The position numbers and the translations under genes were made by a program. The notes below the pieces were generated by a model. It did no database searches and was not told the DNA's origin. It was given only the letters and a program-made list of their open reading frames with translations. Of a stretch of 18,890 nt of DNA, positions 1-8,464 are shown one piece after another. The DNA comes from an uncultured Clostridia bacterium (GTDB taxonomy: Bacteria > Bacillota > Clostridia > Christensenellales > CAG-138): assembly GCA_937894955.1 (NCBI GenBank), contig CALAXO010000171.1, positions 1-18,890 on the forward strand, given 5' to 3'. Numbering within the stretch: position 1 is the stretch's first letter; each line of letters begins with the position of its first letter.

Positions 1-1996
1 GAACAACCCCTGCCTTATCGGTGAACCCGGCGTCGGTAAAACCGCAATTGCCGAGGGGCTTGCGCTCCGCATCGTGCGCGGCGACGTCCCCGACAATCTG
101 AAGGATCGCAGACTTTTTGCGCTGGACATGGGTTCCCTTGTTGCGGGCGCAAAATATCGCGGTGAATTTGAAGAAAGACTGAAAGCGGTGCTTAACGAAA
201 TCAAGCGCAGCGAAGGCAGAATAATCATGTTCATCGATGAACTTCACACCATTGTCGGTGCCGGCAAAACCGACGGCGCAATGGATGCAGGCAACATTCT
301 GAAACCCATGCTGGCGCGCGGCGAACTGCACTGCATCGGCGCAACAACGCTTGACGAATACCGCAAATACATCGAAAAAGATGCTGCACTCGAGCGGCGT
401 TTCCAGCCCGTGACCGTTGCCGAACCCTCCGTCGAGGACACGATCGCCATCCTTCGCGGTTTGAAGGAACGCTATGAAGTTTATCACGGCGTTAAAATTC
501 ACGACTCCGCGCTTATTGCCGCCGCAACCCTTTCCGACCGTTACATTTCCGACAGGTTCCTTCCCGACAAGGCAATTGACCTTGTTGACGAGGCCTGTGC
601 GCTTATCAAGACGGAAATGAACTCCATGCCTTCCGAAATGGATGAAATTTCCCGGGAAATAATGCGTTTGGAGATTGAAGAAACCGCTCTAACCGGCGAC
701 AACGACGAACACACGCAGGAGCACCTTGCCGAAATTCGCCGCGAGCTTGCCGAAAAGCGCGATAAGTTCAACAACATGAAAGCGCGCTGGGAAAACGAGC
801 GCAATGCAATTTCAAAGGTTCAGCAGCTCCGTGAACGCATTGAACAGGTAAACGCGGATATTGCCCGCGCAGAAAACGAATACGATCTTAACCGTGCCGC
901 TCAGCTGAAATACGGCGAGCTGCCCGGCCTGCAAAAAGAGCTGCAAAAGGAAGAGGCTCTTGCCGCAAAACGCGAAAACAGTCTGCTCCGCGACCATGTT
1001 TCCTCCGAGGAGATCGCAAAAATCGTTGCGCGGTGGACGGGTATCCCCGTTTCAAAGCTCATGGAAAGCGAGCGCAAGAAACTTCTGCGGCTTGACTCCC
1101 AGCTGCATAAACGCATTGTCGGGCAGGATGATGCCGTTCGGCGCGTTTGCGATGCAATTTTAAGGTCTCGTGCGGGCATACAGAACCCCAACCGTCCGAT
1201 AGGTTCGTTCCTGTTCCTCGGCCCCACCGGTGTGGGCAAAACGGAGCTGTGCAAAGCACTTGCCGAGGCACTGTTTGACGATGAGCGCAGCATGGTTCGT
1301 ATCGATATGAGCGAATACATGGAGAAATACTCCGTCTCCCGTCTTATCGGTGCCCCTCCGGGATATGTCGGCTATGACGAAGGCGGTCAGCTCACTGAAG
1401 CCGTTCGCAGAAAGCCCTATGCAGTGCTTCTGTTTGATGAAGTTGAGAAGGCGCATCCGGATGTTCTGAACGTTCTGCTTCAGGTGCTTGACGACGGCAG
1501 GATTACGGACGGACAGGGGCGCACCGTTGATTTTAAGAATACGATCATCATTTTGACGAGCAACATCGGCAGCGATTTGATCCTGAACAGCATGGCAAAG
1601 GACGGCAGGATAACGACCGAAACCGAAGAGCTGCTGCACAAGCTGCTGCGCACAAAATTCCGCCCCGAATTTATCAACAGGCTGGATGAAATCGTGTTCT
1701 TCAACGCCCTTTCCGATGCGGATATGCACGGCATTGTTGACCTGCTTATTGCGGATCTTGCGAAACGTTTGCAGGCAAACCGTTTGAATCTCAGCGTTTC
1801 CGAAAGTGCAAAAGCTGCCATCATCAAAAACGGTTCCGATCCGCTGTTCGGCGCCCGTCCGCTCAAGAGATACATTCAGGGGCATATCGAATCCCTGCTT
1901 GCGCGGTTCATCATTGAAAATTCGCCCGAGGAAGGTTCGACCCTGACCGTTGATGCGGATAAAAACGGCGGCTTCATTATCGGTCAAAAGCGATAA
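1..1996 (+). CDS. clpB: ClpB-type disaggregase (AAA+ chaperone), 5' truncated by window edge
   Basis: Cytosolic hexameric AAA+ chaperone that, in this family, threads aggregated proteins through its pore with DnaK help. The reading frame is open from base 2, so the N-terminal domain and the true start lie upstream; 664 residues remain of a family norm near 860. In order: Walker A of the first ATPase module (GEPGVGKT, 20-43), Walker B ([10 protein letters not shown], about 221-250), a long coiled-coil middle domain (about 600-1000) including [18 protein letters not shown], then [15 protein letters not shown], a second Walker A (GPTGVGKT, 1220-1243), Walker B ([10 protein letters not shown], about 1427-1456), and the C-terminal small domain with [15 protein letters not shown] and [11 protein letters not shown]. 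The full-length middle domain separates ClpB from ClpC or ClpE, and no ClpP-docking IGF/IGL tripeptide was noticed. The gene ends at the terminator at 2102. Confidence 0.95.
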   Translation, partial: NNPCLIGEPGVGKTAIAEGLALRIVRGDVPDNLKDRRLFALDMGSLVAGAKYRGEFEERLKAVLNEIKRSEGRIIMFIDELHTIVGAGKTDGAMDAGNILKPMLARGELHCIGATTLDEYRKYIEKDAALERRFQPVTVAEPSVEDTIAILRGLKERYEVYHGVKIHDSALIAAATLSDRYISDRFLPDKAIDLVDEACALIKTEMNSMPSEMDEISREIMRLEIEETALTGDNDEHTQEHLAEIRRELAEKRDKFNNMKARWENERNAISKVQQLRERIEQVNADIARAENEYDLNRAAQLKYGELPGLQKELQKEEALAAKRENSLLRDHVSSEEIAKIVARWTGIPVSKLMESERKKLLRLDSQLHKRIVGQDDAVRRVCDAILRSRAGIQNPNRPIGSFLFLGPTGVGKTELCKALAEALFDDERSMVRIDMSEYMEKYSVSRLIGAPPGYVGYDEGGQLTEAVRRKPYAVLLFDEVEKAHPDVLNVLLQVLDDGRITDGQGRTVDFKNTIIILTSNIGSDLILNSMAKDGRITTETEELLHKLLRTKFRPEFINRLDEIVFFNALSDADMHGIVDLLIADLAKRLQANRLNLSVSESAKAAIIKNGSDPLFGARPLKRYIQGHIESLLARFIIENSPEEGSTLTVDADKNGGFIIGQKR

Positions 1997-2101
1997 CGGA
2001 AGCTCAGCGGGAACCGCCTGAATCTCTCCCCTGTTTCCCCCGGTTCCCGAATTTCCGAATTCCGCATTTTTCATTCCCGATTTCTCATTACGAAGAAAAA
2101 G

Positions 2102-2143
2102 AAATCCCCCGCGTGCAAGGGAGGCGTACGCGGGGGATTTTTT
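2102..2143. terminator. Bidirectional intrinsic terminator between clpB and the dockerin gene
   Basis: Perfect 13-bp stem, AAATCCCCCGCGT (2102-2114) with ACGCGGGGGATTT (2128-2140), and a 13-nt loop. On the plus strand it runs into six T (2138-2143). On the minus strand it runs into TCTTTTTC. It lies 106 nt after the clpB stop and 56 nt after the stop of the convergent gene, so it can serve both. Confidence 0.9.
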
Positions 2144-2195
2144 CACGCTGTGAAGCTGAACATGGCTGATGTAACCTTTTCAGGTTGTATAACGG

Positions 2196-5100
2196 TTACA
2201 GAGCGTTTCTCATTGCCGTCAATGCGTCGGCTGCGAAGATATCGCCGCTGTTGTCAAAATCGCAAAGTGCGATCCTGTTTTCGGGCAGTTCCGAAAGACC
2301 CATTGCATGGCGCAGGATCATCAGTGCATCGGACACCGTCAGAGCACCGTCGGCATCCGCATCGCCCATAAGGCCGTAGCGGGCAAATACGCTGATATTA
2401 CCGACAACGGGGCTGTTATCGTAATTCCAGCCGAGGAAGAGCCAGCCCTCATGTGCCGCTGCTTCGGGCATTTCCGAAAGAACGGTGCCGCGGGCAACAG
2501 TCTGAGTGTTGACAACTTCGCCGGTAATGCTGTCGATGAAGCTTACTGTCAAAGTCTGCATATCGTTCGCGGGAACGGTAAACATGCCGACAAGCTCCGT
2601 GATCTGACTTCCGCCAAGGTCGCCGAGATAAGTTGCTTTTGCGTTGACAGGGCTTATCTCATACAGGCCATCGGCAGTTACCTGAGTTGTCCCGTCGTAA
2701 TAATAACGTGCCCAGAAGAGCCTTCCTGTGTTGAGATCAAAGGTCAGGGAGAGGTTCCTTGCGCCGACAAGTGCTTCGCCGGTCTCGCCGTCGGTGATGC
2801 CGCCGATAACGGTTGCTTCACCTGTTGTGAGGTTAAGGCTGTAAAGCCTGTCGGTGTAAAGCTCGGTGCAGTATGCATTGCCGTTTGCATCGATTGCAAG
2901 GGTCGTTGCCGCAAGATTCATGCCCGTGATTGCAGTGCGCAGAGCCACCGCACCGGTTTCGGTATCAAGGGTGAACAAAGCTGCATTGCGCAGGCCGGAA
3001 GCGGCAAGCACGTACATTGTGTTGTCGGCATAGTTATAGGTCAGGTCGAGCAGCTCAACATCCGCCTGGTACTCTTCATGAAGAACTTCGGGAACGGGGT
3101 TGTCGAGTTCCATCGTGTAAATGGTGCAGTTGCGTGCCGCATATACCTTTCCGTTATAGTACTCCATTGCGGTGAAGAAGCTGTTGGGAAGGCTTGCAAC
3201 CGTTGTTATTGTTTCGGGTGCGTTTTCGCTGAAGGAAACAAGGTCATATTTTGTTCCGGTTGTGTTGCTGTAGCGATAGCCGTAGAAAGTCTGCGGTTCG
3301 GCAGCGGCGCAAACGGTCACGAAAGTGCGGCTGACAAGCCCGCCGTCAACGGTCTCCGCAGTGATAACAGCATGGCCGGGAGCAATGCCGCGAACGATGC
3401 CGTTTGCATTCACAACGGCAATGTTCTCATCGGAGGAGTACCATACAACATCTTTTATCGTTGTGTCCGCCGGCAGAACGGTGCAGTTGATGCTTGCGGA
3501 TGCGCCTGCATTGACGGATACAAAGTCGGAAGTGACTACGGAAGCGGGATGAACCGCCTCAAGAATGGCGATATTGTCGATGTATGCGGCATCGGAACCC
3601 TCGTTGATTTCCTCATCCTTCCAGAAGCCCCATGCGAATGTGTATTCGCCGGGTTCGGTAATGTCAACAATCTGAGTGCGGAATTCGCCGTAAACATATT
3701 TCATCTCAACGGCAGCTTCGCCGTTGATATAAAGGGTCGGGAAGTCCATGCCCTGTTCCGCATCGTTCATCCAATCGTAGCTGAGACGGCAGGGTTCGGT
3801 GACGGTAACGCGGGTTTCAATGTAGCCGCGCGTATAGGGCAGGTGGTTCATGCTGTATGCAAAGCTGCGGCCGTTCTGCTCGCCGACTTTCCACGGGAAG
3901 CGGGTGCCGGTGCTGAAACGGAGGGTTCCGCCTTCAACATTCAGCGCATTTGCAAGAGTTTCGTTGTAAACAAACTGCGGTTCGGTCTGCGCAACATCAA
4001 TGCTGCCGTCCGCAATGATTTGGAACATGTCGATGTTCAGATAATACATATCCTCCGAATCGAAATGACGGATTGCAATGTAAACCGTCCTGCCGATATA
4101 AGGGGTCAGATCGGCAGCATAGAACATCCAGTCGTGAACGGTCGTGCCTTCATACACAACATCCGCATTTGTGAAGTCCGTTGCGCTTTCGCTGACAAGA
4201 ATCCGGAAATGTTCTGCACATGCTTCGTTCTTGTCCTGTCCGCGTGCTGCAACCTTAAGGGTTACGCTTGTGTTGTCCGCACCGATCGTTGTTGCGGGAG
4301 AAACAAGGTATTCATCGGGGTTGCGGGGAATTCCGAGGCCTTCGTCATAGGATGCGCTCGCCATGTTTGCCTTGCCGTCATAGGAAACGGATCTGCCGTA
4401 AAGGAAATGCTCAAGGTCACGGGTCCATGCAAAAGCCAAACCGTCGCCGTCGGCATCGATGGTCGTCCAACCGCAGAGCAGGGGGTTTTCGTCTTCAAAG
4501 CTTGTGCTCCACTTTACCTCACCGACAGCAGCATTGGGAACGAAAACATTGGTAACGTAAACGGAGTCTGCGCCGCTGTATCCGCCGCCGTCCTTCTCGT
4601 AGGTGAAAATGAGCCTGTAGTTGCCTGTTTCGGGAACACCCCATGCGGCGTTCGTCCAGTCAACATCGCCGGTCATGGTGAGCTCATGCTCGTATTCGGT
4701 GCCGTTATCAAGGTTGATTGCGCTGAAATAAAGGTTGTCAAAATCCTCTTCGCTGCTCGCTGCATATTCGAAAGTTATGCCTGCGCCCGCTTCAAGGTAG
4801 CACTCGGTGTAAAGGGTTGCAATGCCGTCGTTCTGATATTCAATGTTGCTCTTTGCGCATTCCTTCTCGTTGTAAACGGCGGGAATCCACTCGCTGTGTT
4901 CGGTGACATACTCATGATTGCAGCCCTCTGCGTTCAAAACCGCATTGAGCGACAGAGCGTTCGGATCGGCTGCCAGAACAGCAACGTTATCAACAAAAAC
5001 GGTATCCTCACCATCCTCACCGCTTGCATCCTTTGAATAGGCAAAGCCGAAGGTGTGTTCGCCGCTCTCCGTAATCGTGTACACCTCGGTGTACCGGTCC

Positions 5101-5474
5101 GTGCTGCCGCAGCGATACATGACCGGATAACCGTTGTCGTAAAGGCGGAAGGTATCGTATTCATCCTCGGTGCTGAGCTTGAGGTCGAAGCGGAGCCTTT
5201 CACCCGCCTGTACGGAAGCGGTGAAGGTAAACATTGTCTCGGTGTCGTTCATGCCCGCAATATTGCTGCGAACAGCGCCGTTCTCGGAGCCGCCTGCATC
5301 CGCGCAGAGCAGCCACGGGTTGGTTTCATCGTTTGTAAAGTCCAGCGAACCGCCCGCAGCGTTGAGCGCGGTGTCGAATTCGTCGAGGGTATTTGCGGTT
5401 TCGGCAGCGGTAATGCAGGGAACGCAGCCGAAAACCATCAGCACTGCAAGCAGTGCGGCAAATAGCTTTTTCAT
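2196..5474 (-). CDS. Secreted multidomain protein with Ig-like, propeller-like and C-terminal dockerin domains
   Basis: A 1092-residue Sec-exported protein. The start at 5474 is chosen because AGGAGG (5481-5486) sits 6 nt upstream of an ATG that opens a signal peptide, MKKLFAALLAVLMVFG, with probable cleavage near residue 25; the longer frame from 5510 lacks these. Visible parts: two related beta-sandwich-like segments (about 25-165 and 166-318), a cleaved-adhesin / choice-of-anchor-J-like domain (about 321-490, starting VKWSTSFED), another beta segment related to the first (about 490-635), a BIG2 Ig-like domain (about 640-725), a propeller-like stretch (about 730-970), an InlB B-repeat-like module (about 975-1030), and a type I-like dockerin at 1037-1092 with calcium loops DADADGALTVSD and DFDNSGDIFAAD. 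The residues at loop positions 10 and 11 are VS and AA. The dockerin predicts non-covalent docking to a cohesin; no cohesin, LPXTG motif or catalytic domain is visible. Substrate unknown. Confidence 0.9.
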   Translation of the reverse strand: MKKLFAALLAVLMVFGCVPCITAAETANTLDEFDTALNAAGGSLDFTNDETNPWLLCADAGGSENGAVRSNIAGMNDTETMFTFTASVQAGERLRFDLKLSTEDEYDTFRLYDNGYPVMYRCGSTDRYTEVYTITESGEHTFGFAYSKDASGEDGEDTVFVDNVAVLAADPNALSLNAVLNAEGCNHEYVTEHSEWIPAVYNEKECAKSNIEYQNDGIATLYTECYLEAGAGITFEYAASSEEDFDNLYFSAINLDNGTEYEHELTMTGDVDWTNAAWGVPETGNYRLIFTYEKDGGGYSGADSVYVTNVFVPNAAVGEVKWSTSFEDENPLLCGWTTIDADGDGLAFAWTRDLEHFLYGRSVSYDGKANMASASYDEGLGIPRNPDEYLVSPATTIGADNTSVTLKVAARGQDKNEACAEHFRILVSESATDFTNADVVYEGTTVHDWMFYAADLTPYIGRTVYIAIRHFDSEDMYYLNIDMFQIIADGSIDVAQTEPQFVYNETLANALNVEGGTLRFSTGTRFPWKVGEQNGRSFAYSMNHLPYTRGYIETRVTVTEPCRLSYDWMNDAEQGMDFPTLYINGEAAVEMKYVYGEFRTQIVDITEPGEYTFAWGFWKDEEINEGSDAAYIDNIAILEAVHPASVVTSDFVSVNAGASASINCTVLPADTTIKDVVWYSSDENIAVVNANGIVRGIAPGHAVITAETVDGGLVSRTFVTVCAAAEPQTFYGYRYSNTTGTKYDLVSFSENAPETITTVASLPNSFFTAMEYYNGKVYAARNCTIYTMELDNPVPEVLHEEYQADVELLDLTYNYADNTMYVLAASGLRNAALFTLDTETGAVALRTAITGMNLAATTLAIDANGNAYCTELYTDRLYSLNLTTGEATVIGGITDGETGEALVGARNLSLTFDLNTGRLFWARYYYDGTTQVTADGLYEISPVNAKATYLGDLGGSQITELVGMFTVPANDMQTLTVSFIDSITGEVVNTQTVARGTVLSEMPEAAAHEGWLFLGWNYDNSPVVGNISVFARYGLMGDADADGALTVSDALMILRHAMGLSELPENRIALCDFDNSGDIFAADALTAMRNAL

Positions 5475-5562
5475 TTTCTTCCTCCTGTATATTTTGGAAT
5501 TTTTCCGCATTGAGCAGGCATTTCAGCCGTCCTTGAGCTGCGCTGCCGCCCTTGCTGCCAAT

Positions 5563-5592
5563 ATAATAAACCATGATTTACACCAATGTCAA
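5563..5592 (-). promoter_or_regulatory. Promoter of the dockerin gene
   Basis: Reading the minus strand: TTGACA (5592-5587), an 18-bp spacer and TATTAT (5568-5563). This predicts a transcription start near 5556 and a leader of about 80 nt. It lies back to back with the promoter at 5611-5639, the two -35 boxes being 18 bp apart. Confidence 0.65.
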
Positions 5593-5598
5593 TATCTA

Positions 5599-5608
5599 TT
5601 TTGCAAAA
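5599..5608. promoter_or_regulatory. TTTTGCAAAA palindrome between divergent promoters (candidate operator)
   Basis: A perfect 10-bp palindrome placed exactly between the two divergent -35 elements. The same 10-mer occurs at 11105-11114 and 14800-14809, both also in regulatory regions. Function as a regulator binding site is inference. Confidence 0.4.
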
Positions 5609-5610
5609 GG

Positions 5611-5639
5611 TTGACAAATTCGGAAAACAGGTGCATAAT
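5611..5639 (+). promoter_or_regulatory. Promoter of the ArsR-like regulator gene
   Basis: TTGACA (5611-5616), 17-bp spacer, CATAAT (5634-5639). The predicted start near 5646 gives a leader of about 104 nt to the ATG at 5750. Confidence 0.7.
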
Positions 5640-5749
5640 TAACGGCGTGAAATGCTTCCGCACGGCGAAACGCCTGCACTTTTTCAATGCAGCTGCAAAC
5701 AGAAAAACGGATGTGCGCAAGCAAATACTCAAAAGGGACGATATACGGA

Positions 5750-6844
5750 ATGGAAATTGCGATTCAGCCGAATTATCTGATGGAGGCACTGTACTATTTT
5801 GAAAGGCGGGCAAACGGCAGCACGCTTGCAGGTGTCCGAACCGCACTGAACAAATCCGGGGATTCGGCAAAAATTGCCCATGCCTCTGCTCTGGCACCCA
5901 TTATTGAGCTTGAAAACCGCCTTAACGAGAATCTTGTCGTTTCGGATGACATTATAAATTTTTATTTCAAGGATTTTGAGGATCTGACTTCCGGCGTCAG
6001 CGGAGACAACCGTGCAATGCTGCTGTTTAAGCTGTTTATTTGCAAAAACAAGTCCCTCGATGAACTGATTGACGATATGCTTGCCATGAGCGACAGGGAG
6101 TTTGCCTATGCTGCCGTGTTCGGTATGGGCGGCAGAGGCGAGGTGACAATGACCGAAAGTGAGGCTTCGCTCGAAGACTATTTTGAGATGATAAATACCT
6201 CCGCCCGCTCCGACGAAGTGAAATGGTATGTTTGCCAAACTTTGATGCTCCGCAGGCGGCACCTTGAAACGCTCCGTCCGATTCTGAACACCGCCGTCGG
6301 CCTGATTCGCGCCGAGGAAAGTCTCTATGCCGGGCTTATACGCAATTTCTGTGCCGATTACGAAAATTCACCCGCGCTTATTGACGACATAACCACCAAA
6401 CTGGGCTGCCGCCGCCCGCACCCGAGTGCAGAGGCCGAAGCCCTGCGCCCGATGCTTTTTGTTCCCGTCGGCTATGATATTTTTGCAGGTGCAGGCGAAA
6501 ACGATACCGTGAACAACGCTCAACTTTTTTTGGGCGTGCTTTCCCGCGATTATTTTTCGGAAAACAAACCGATTCTTGACGAAGGCGTGCTTCCGTCGCT
6601 TGCGGTACTGTGCGACAAAACGCGTTTTCTTCTGCTTCAGCGGATCGCATCCGAACCTGCCTACGGGCAGCAGCTTGCCGAAGAATTCGGAATGACGACC
6701 CCGAACATTTATCATCATATGGGCAAGCTTGTGCAGGCAAAGTTTGTGAACACACGGATTGACCGCAATCGGAATTATTACAGTATCAACAAAAATTATA
6801 TTAACCAACTGCTTGACGAACTGAAGGGCATTCTGCGCTGCTGA
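5750..6844 (+). CDS. ArsR-like winged-helix transcriptional regulator with large N-terminal domain
   Basis: A 364-residue cytoplasmic protein. The last 75 or so residues form a winged helix of ArsR type: FLLLQRIASEPAYGQQLAEE followed by the recognition-helix region TTPNIYHHMGKLVQAKFV and a wing with DRNRNYYSINKN. The N-terminal 280 residues are mostly helical and match nothing I can name; they probably sense a ligand or partner. No CxC metal-binding motif of the arsenic or cadmium sensors is apparent. The start at 5750 is preferred over 5687 because AGGG lies about 12 nt upstream and MEIAIQPNYLMEALYYF begins well-formed protein. It is divergent from the dockerin gene, with promoters only 18 bp apart, which is the usual arrangement for a local regulator; control of that gene is inference. 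Followed by the hairpins at 6938-7003. Confidence 0.85.
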   Translation: MEIAIQPNYLMEALYYFERRANGSTLAGVRTALNKSGDSAKIAHASALAPIIELENRLNENLVVSDDIINFYFKDFEDLTSGVSGDNRAMLLFKLFICKNKSLDELIDDMLAMSDREFAYAAVFGMGGRGEVTMTESEASLEDYFEMINTSARSDEVKWYVCQTLMLRRRHLETLRPILNTAVGLIRAEESLYAGLIRNFCADYENSPALIDDITTKLGCRRPHPSAEAEALRPMLFVPVGYDIFAGAGENDTVNNAQLFLGVLSRDYFSENKPILDEGVLPSLAVLCDKTRFLLLQRIASEPAYGQQLAEEFGMTTPNIYHHMGKLVQAKFVNTRIDRNRNYYSINKNYINQLLDELKGILRC

Positions 6845-6937
6845 CGGCAAGCCGCGGTTTTTAAACCGCTTTGAGCCGTGCGCCGAACAATTGAGCGCAA
6901 CCAAAATGAATTAAGCTGTGCGGTAACTCAGATAAAG

Positions 6938-7003
6938 AGCGAGCAGGTTCAAACAGCCTGCTCGCTTCCGGGGAGCGGGCAGGTTGTCCGCTCCCCGGTT
7001 TTT
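6938..7003 (+). terminator. Tandem hairpins ending in an intrinsic terminator after the regulator gene
   Basis: Hairpin 1 pairs AGCGAGCAGG (6938-6947) with CCTGCTCGCT (6957-6966). Hairpin 2 pairs CCGGGGAGCGG (6968-6978) with CCGCTCCCCGG (6988-6998) and runs into TTTTT (6999-7003), a standard terminator. The 3' arm of hairpin 1 can instead pair with AGCGGGCAGG (6974-6983) over 10 pairs (one G-U), so the two structures can be exchanged for an alternative fold. Convergent with the fucosidase gene, which shows no T-run after these stems on the minus strand. Confidence 0.8.
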
Positions 7004-7013
7004 GTTATTGTTT

Positions 7014-8357
7014 TCAAATTCCGGTATCTTTCCGGATTTTCAACACGAAAACCGTGTCAATTTCATCCGGCAATGCGTAAGTATAAACGGGGTTTGCGCC
7101 GAAACTTACAAGCGGTGTTTCGCGATACAGCACCGAATTCCATGCCTCCCCGCGGCGAAGCTCGCTGCCCGTTGCGGCAAGCCGCACCGACTCGAGCGCA
7201 TCGGCCCGTATCCCGAAAAGCGGCAGCGCGCCGAGGGCCGGTTCGTAAACATGCGCATAAACCGTTCGGAATTGTTCATCCGCCTGCCTTTCAAGCGGCT
7301 CCGTATACCTTCCCCATTCGGGTTTTTCGATTTCACTGTGTCCGCAATTGTAAATGCTGCATCCGTTTTTAGAAAGCCACGCGCCGACTTTCCGAAGCAC
7401 TTCAACCGCCGTTTCGGGGAAGTTTCCCCGTGCATCCGGGCCGACGTTCAAAATCATGTTTCCGCCCTTTGAAACGCACTCAACGAGCTTTTTAATTATA
7501 AGCGCTGCGGATTTATAGTTTTTATCGCTTTCGCAATAACCCCAGTGATCGTTCAGCGTTGCGCAAAGTTCCCACGGAATGCGCTCCCCCTGCTCATCGA
7601 ATATGCCCTGCGGCGGAATTATCTGCTCCGGGCTGACAAAATCTCCGCTGTACGGCAGGGGTGCGGCAGTTGCAATGCTTCCGTATTTTTCGCCGGAACC
7701 TTCAAGCCTGTTGTCAATGCAGACATTCGGCTGATATTTGCGCACCATTGAAATGAGATCTGAAGCACGCCATTTTTCGCCCGCCATGTCGTCATATGAA
7801 AAATCGAACCAAAGCATGTCAAGCTTGCCGTAGCCGGTGACGAGTTCCTTTACCTGCCCGTGCATGAAGTTAAGATAGTTGTCAAAATCAATTTGTTCGC
7901 TGCGGTATTCTTCGCGGCCGCGCATCGGGTGATGCCTGTCCGCATATTTCGGAAAATCCGGATGGCTCCAATCAAGCAGCGAAAAATACAGCCCTACGGC
8001 AATTCCTTCCGCACGGAATGCTTCCAGAAACTCACGCACAATATCCCGCCCGAAACGCGTGTTTGTGGATTTATATTCCGTCAATTTGCTGTCAAAAAGG
8101 CAGAAACCGTCGTGATGCTTCGCCGTTAAAACAGCGTATTTCATTCCCGCCTGCCTGCAAACCGATGCCCAGCGTTTTGCATCAAAATCAGTCGGGTTAA
8201 ACTCATCAAAGTATTTTTTGTATTGCTGAACGCTCATTTTTTCATTGGACATCACCCATTCTCCCCTTGCGGGAATTGCATAAAGGCCCCAGTGGATGAA
8301 CATTCCGAAGCGCATCTCGCAGAATTTCCTTGTTCTTTCGTAAATTTCCCGATTCAT
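7014..8357 (-). CDS. GH29 family alpha-L-fucosidase, cytoplasmic
   Basis: A 447-residue glycoside hydrolase that in family GH29 removes alpha-linked L-fucose with retention of configuration. Family signatures: FGMFIHWGLYAIPARGEW (17-34), the substrate-pocket stretch TAKHHDGFCLFDS (78-90), the nucleophile segment LDMLWFDFSYDD (179-190, likely nucleophile D185), GDFVSPEQ (238-245), HWGYCESD (271-278) and GGNMILNVGPDARG (298-311), then a beta-rich C-terminal region. The acid/base residue cannot be fixed by eye. There is no signal peptide, so it acts on imported fucosylated sugars or glycosides. GGAG sits 7 nt before the ATG. It is the last gene of the minus-strand operon, 107 bp after the M81 gene, and that gap carries the palindromic tandem repeat at 8385. 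Confidence 0.93.
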   Translation of the reverse strand: MNREIYERTRKFCEMRFGMFIHWGLYAIPARGEWVMSNEKMSVQQYKKYFDEFNPTDFDAKRWASVCRQAGMKYAVLTAKHHDGFCLFDSKLTEYKSTNTRFGRDIVREFLEAFRAEGIAVGLYFSLLDWSHPDFPKYADRHHPMRGREEYRSEQIDFDNYLNFMHGQVKELVTGYGKLDMLWFDFSYDDMAGEKWRASDLISMVRKYQPNVCIDNRLEGSGEKYGSIATAAPLPYSGDFVSPEQIIPPQGIFDEQGERIPWELCATLNDHWGYCESDKNYKSAALIIKKLVECVSKGGNMILNVGPDARGNFPETAVEVLRKVGAWLSKNGCSIYNCGHSEIEKPEWGRYTEPLERQADEQFRTVYAHVYEPALGALPLFGIRADALESVRLAATGSELRRGEAWNSVLYRETPLVSFGANPVYTYALPDEIDTVFVLKIRKDTGI

Positions 8358-8384
8358 TTCCGTCTCCGTTCAAAAAATCCGATT

Positions 8385-8446
8385 TCGCAAACACTGTGTT
8401 TCACAAACACTGTGTTCGCAAACACTGTGTTCGCAAATACTGTGTT
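8385..8446. repeat. Four tandem 15-bp palindromic units (TCGCAAACACTGTGT)
   Basis: Units start at 8385, 8401, 8416 and 8431 (steps of 16, 15 and 15 bp). Each carries the dyad AACAC-T-GTGTT, centred at 8395, 8411, 8426 and 8441; the first extends to AAACAC-T-GTGTTT, and the fourth has one base change (AATAC). It fills most of the 107-bp gap between the M81 and GH29 genes. It could be an operator array, an mRNA structure or a slippage-prone minisatellite. No clear -35/-10 pair was found inside the gap. Confidence 0.8.
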
Positions 8447-8464
8447 CCCGTGTCCCGGAGCGTG

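Noticed and set aside
1160..2146. A 328-codon frame on the minus strand over clpB
   Set aside because: Antisense to strongly conserved AAA+ motifs, crosses the terminator at 2102-2143, and has no recognisable domain.
2171..2199. GTAACC / GGTTAC inverted repeat over the stop codon of the dockerin gene
   Set aside because: Six pairs, long loop and no T-run; the 13-bp terminator lies just beyond.
2307..5036. A 909-codon open frame on the plus strand, antisense to the dockerin gene
   Set aside because: Its product is rich in Cys, Ala and Val with no domain or signal, while the minus strand has a clear ribosome binding site, signal peptide, Ig-like domain and dockerin. It is a shadow of the codon bias of the real gene.
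8385..8446. Possible CRISPR array
   Set aside because: Units are 15 bp and directly adjacent with no spacers, and no cas gene is present; it is a short tandem repeat.
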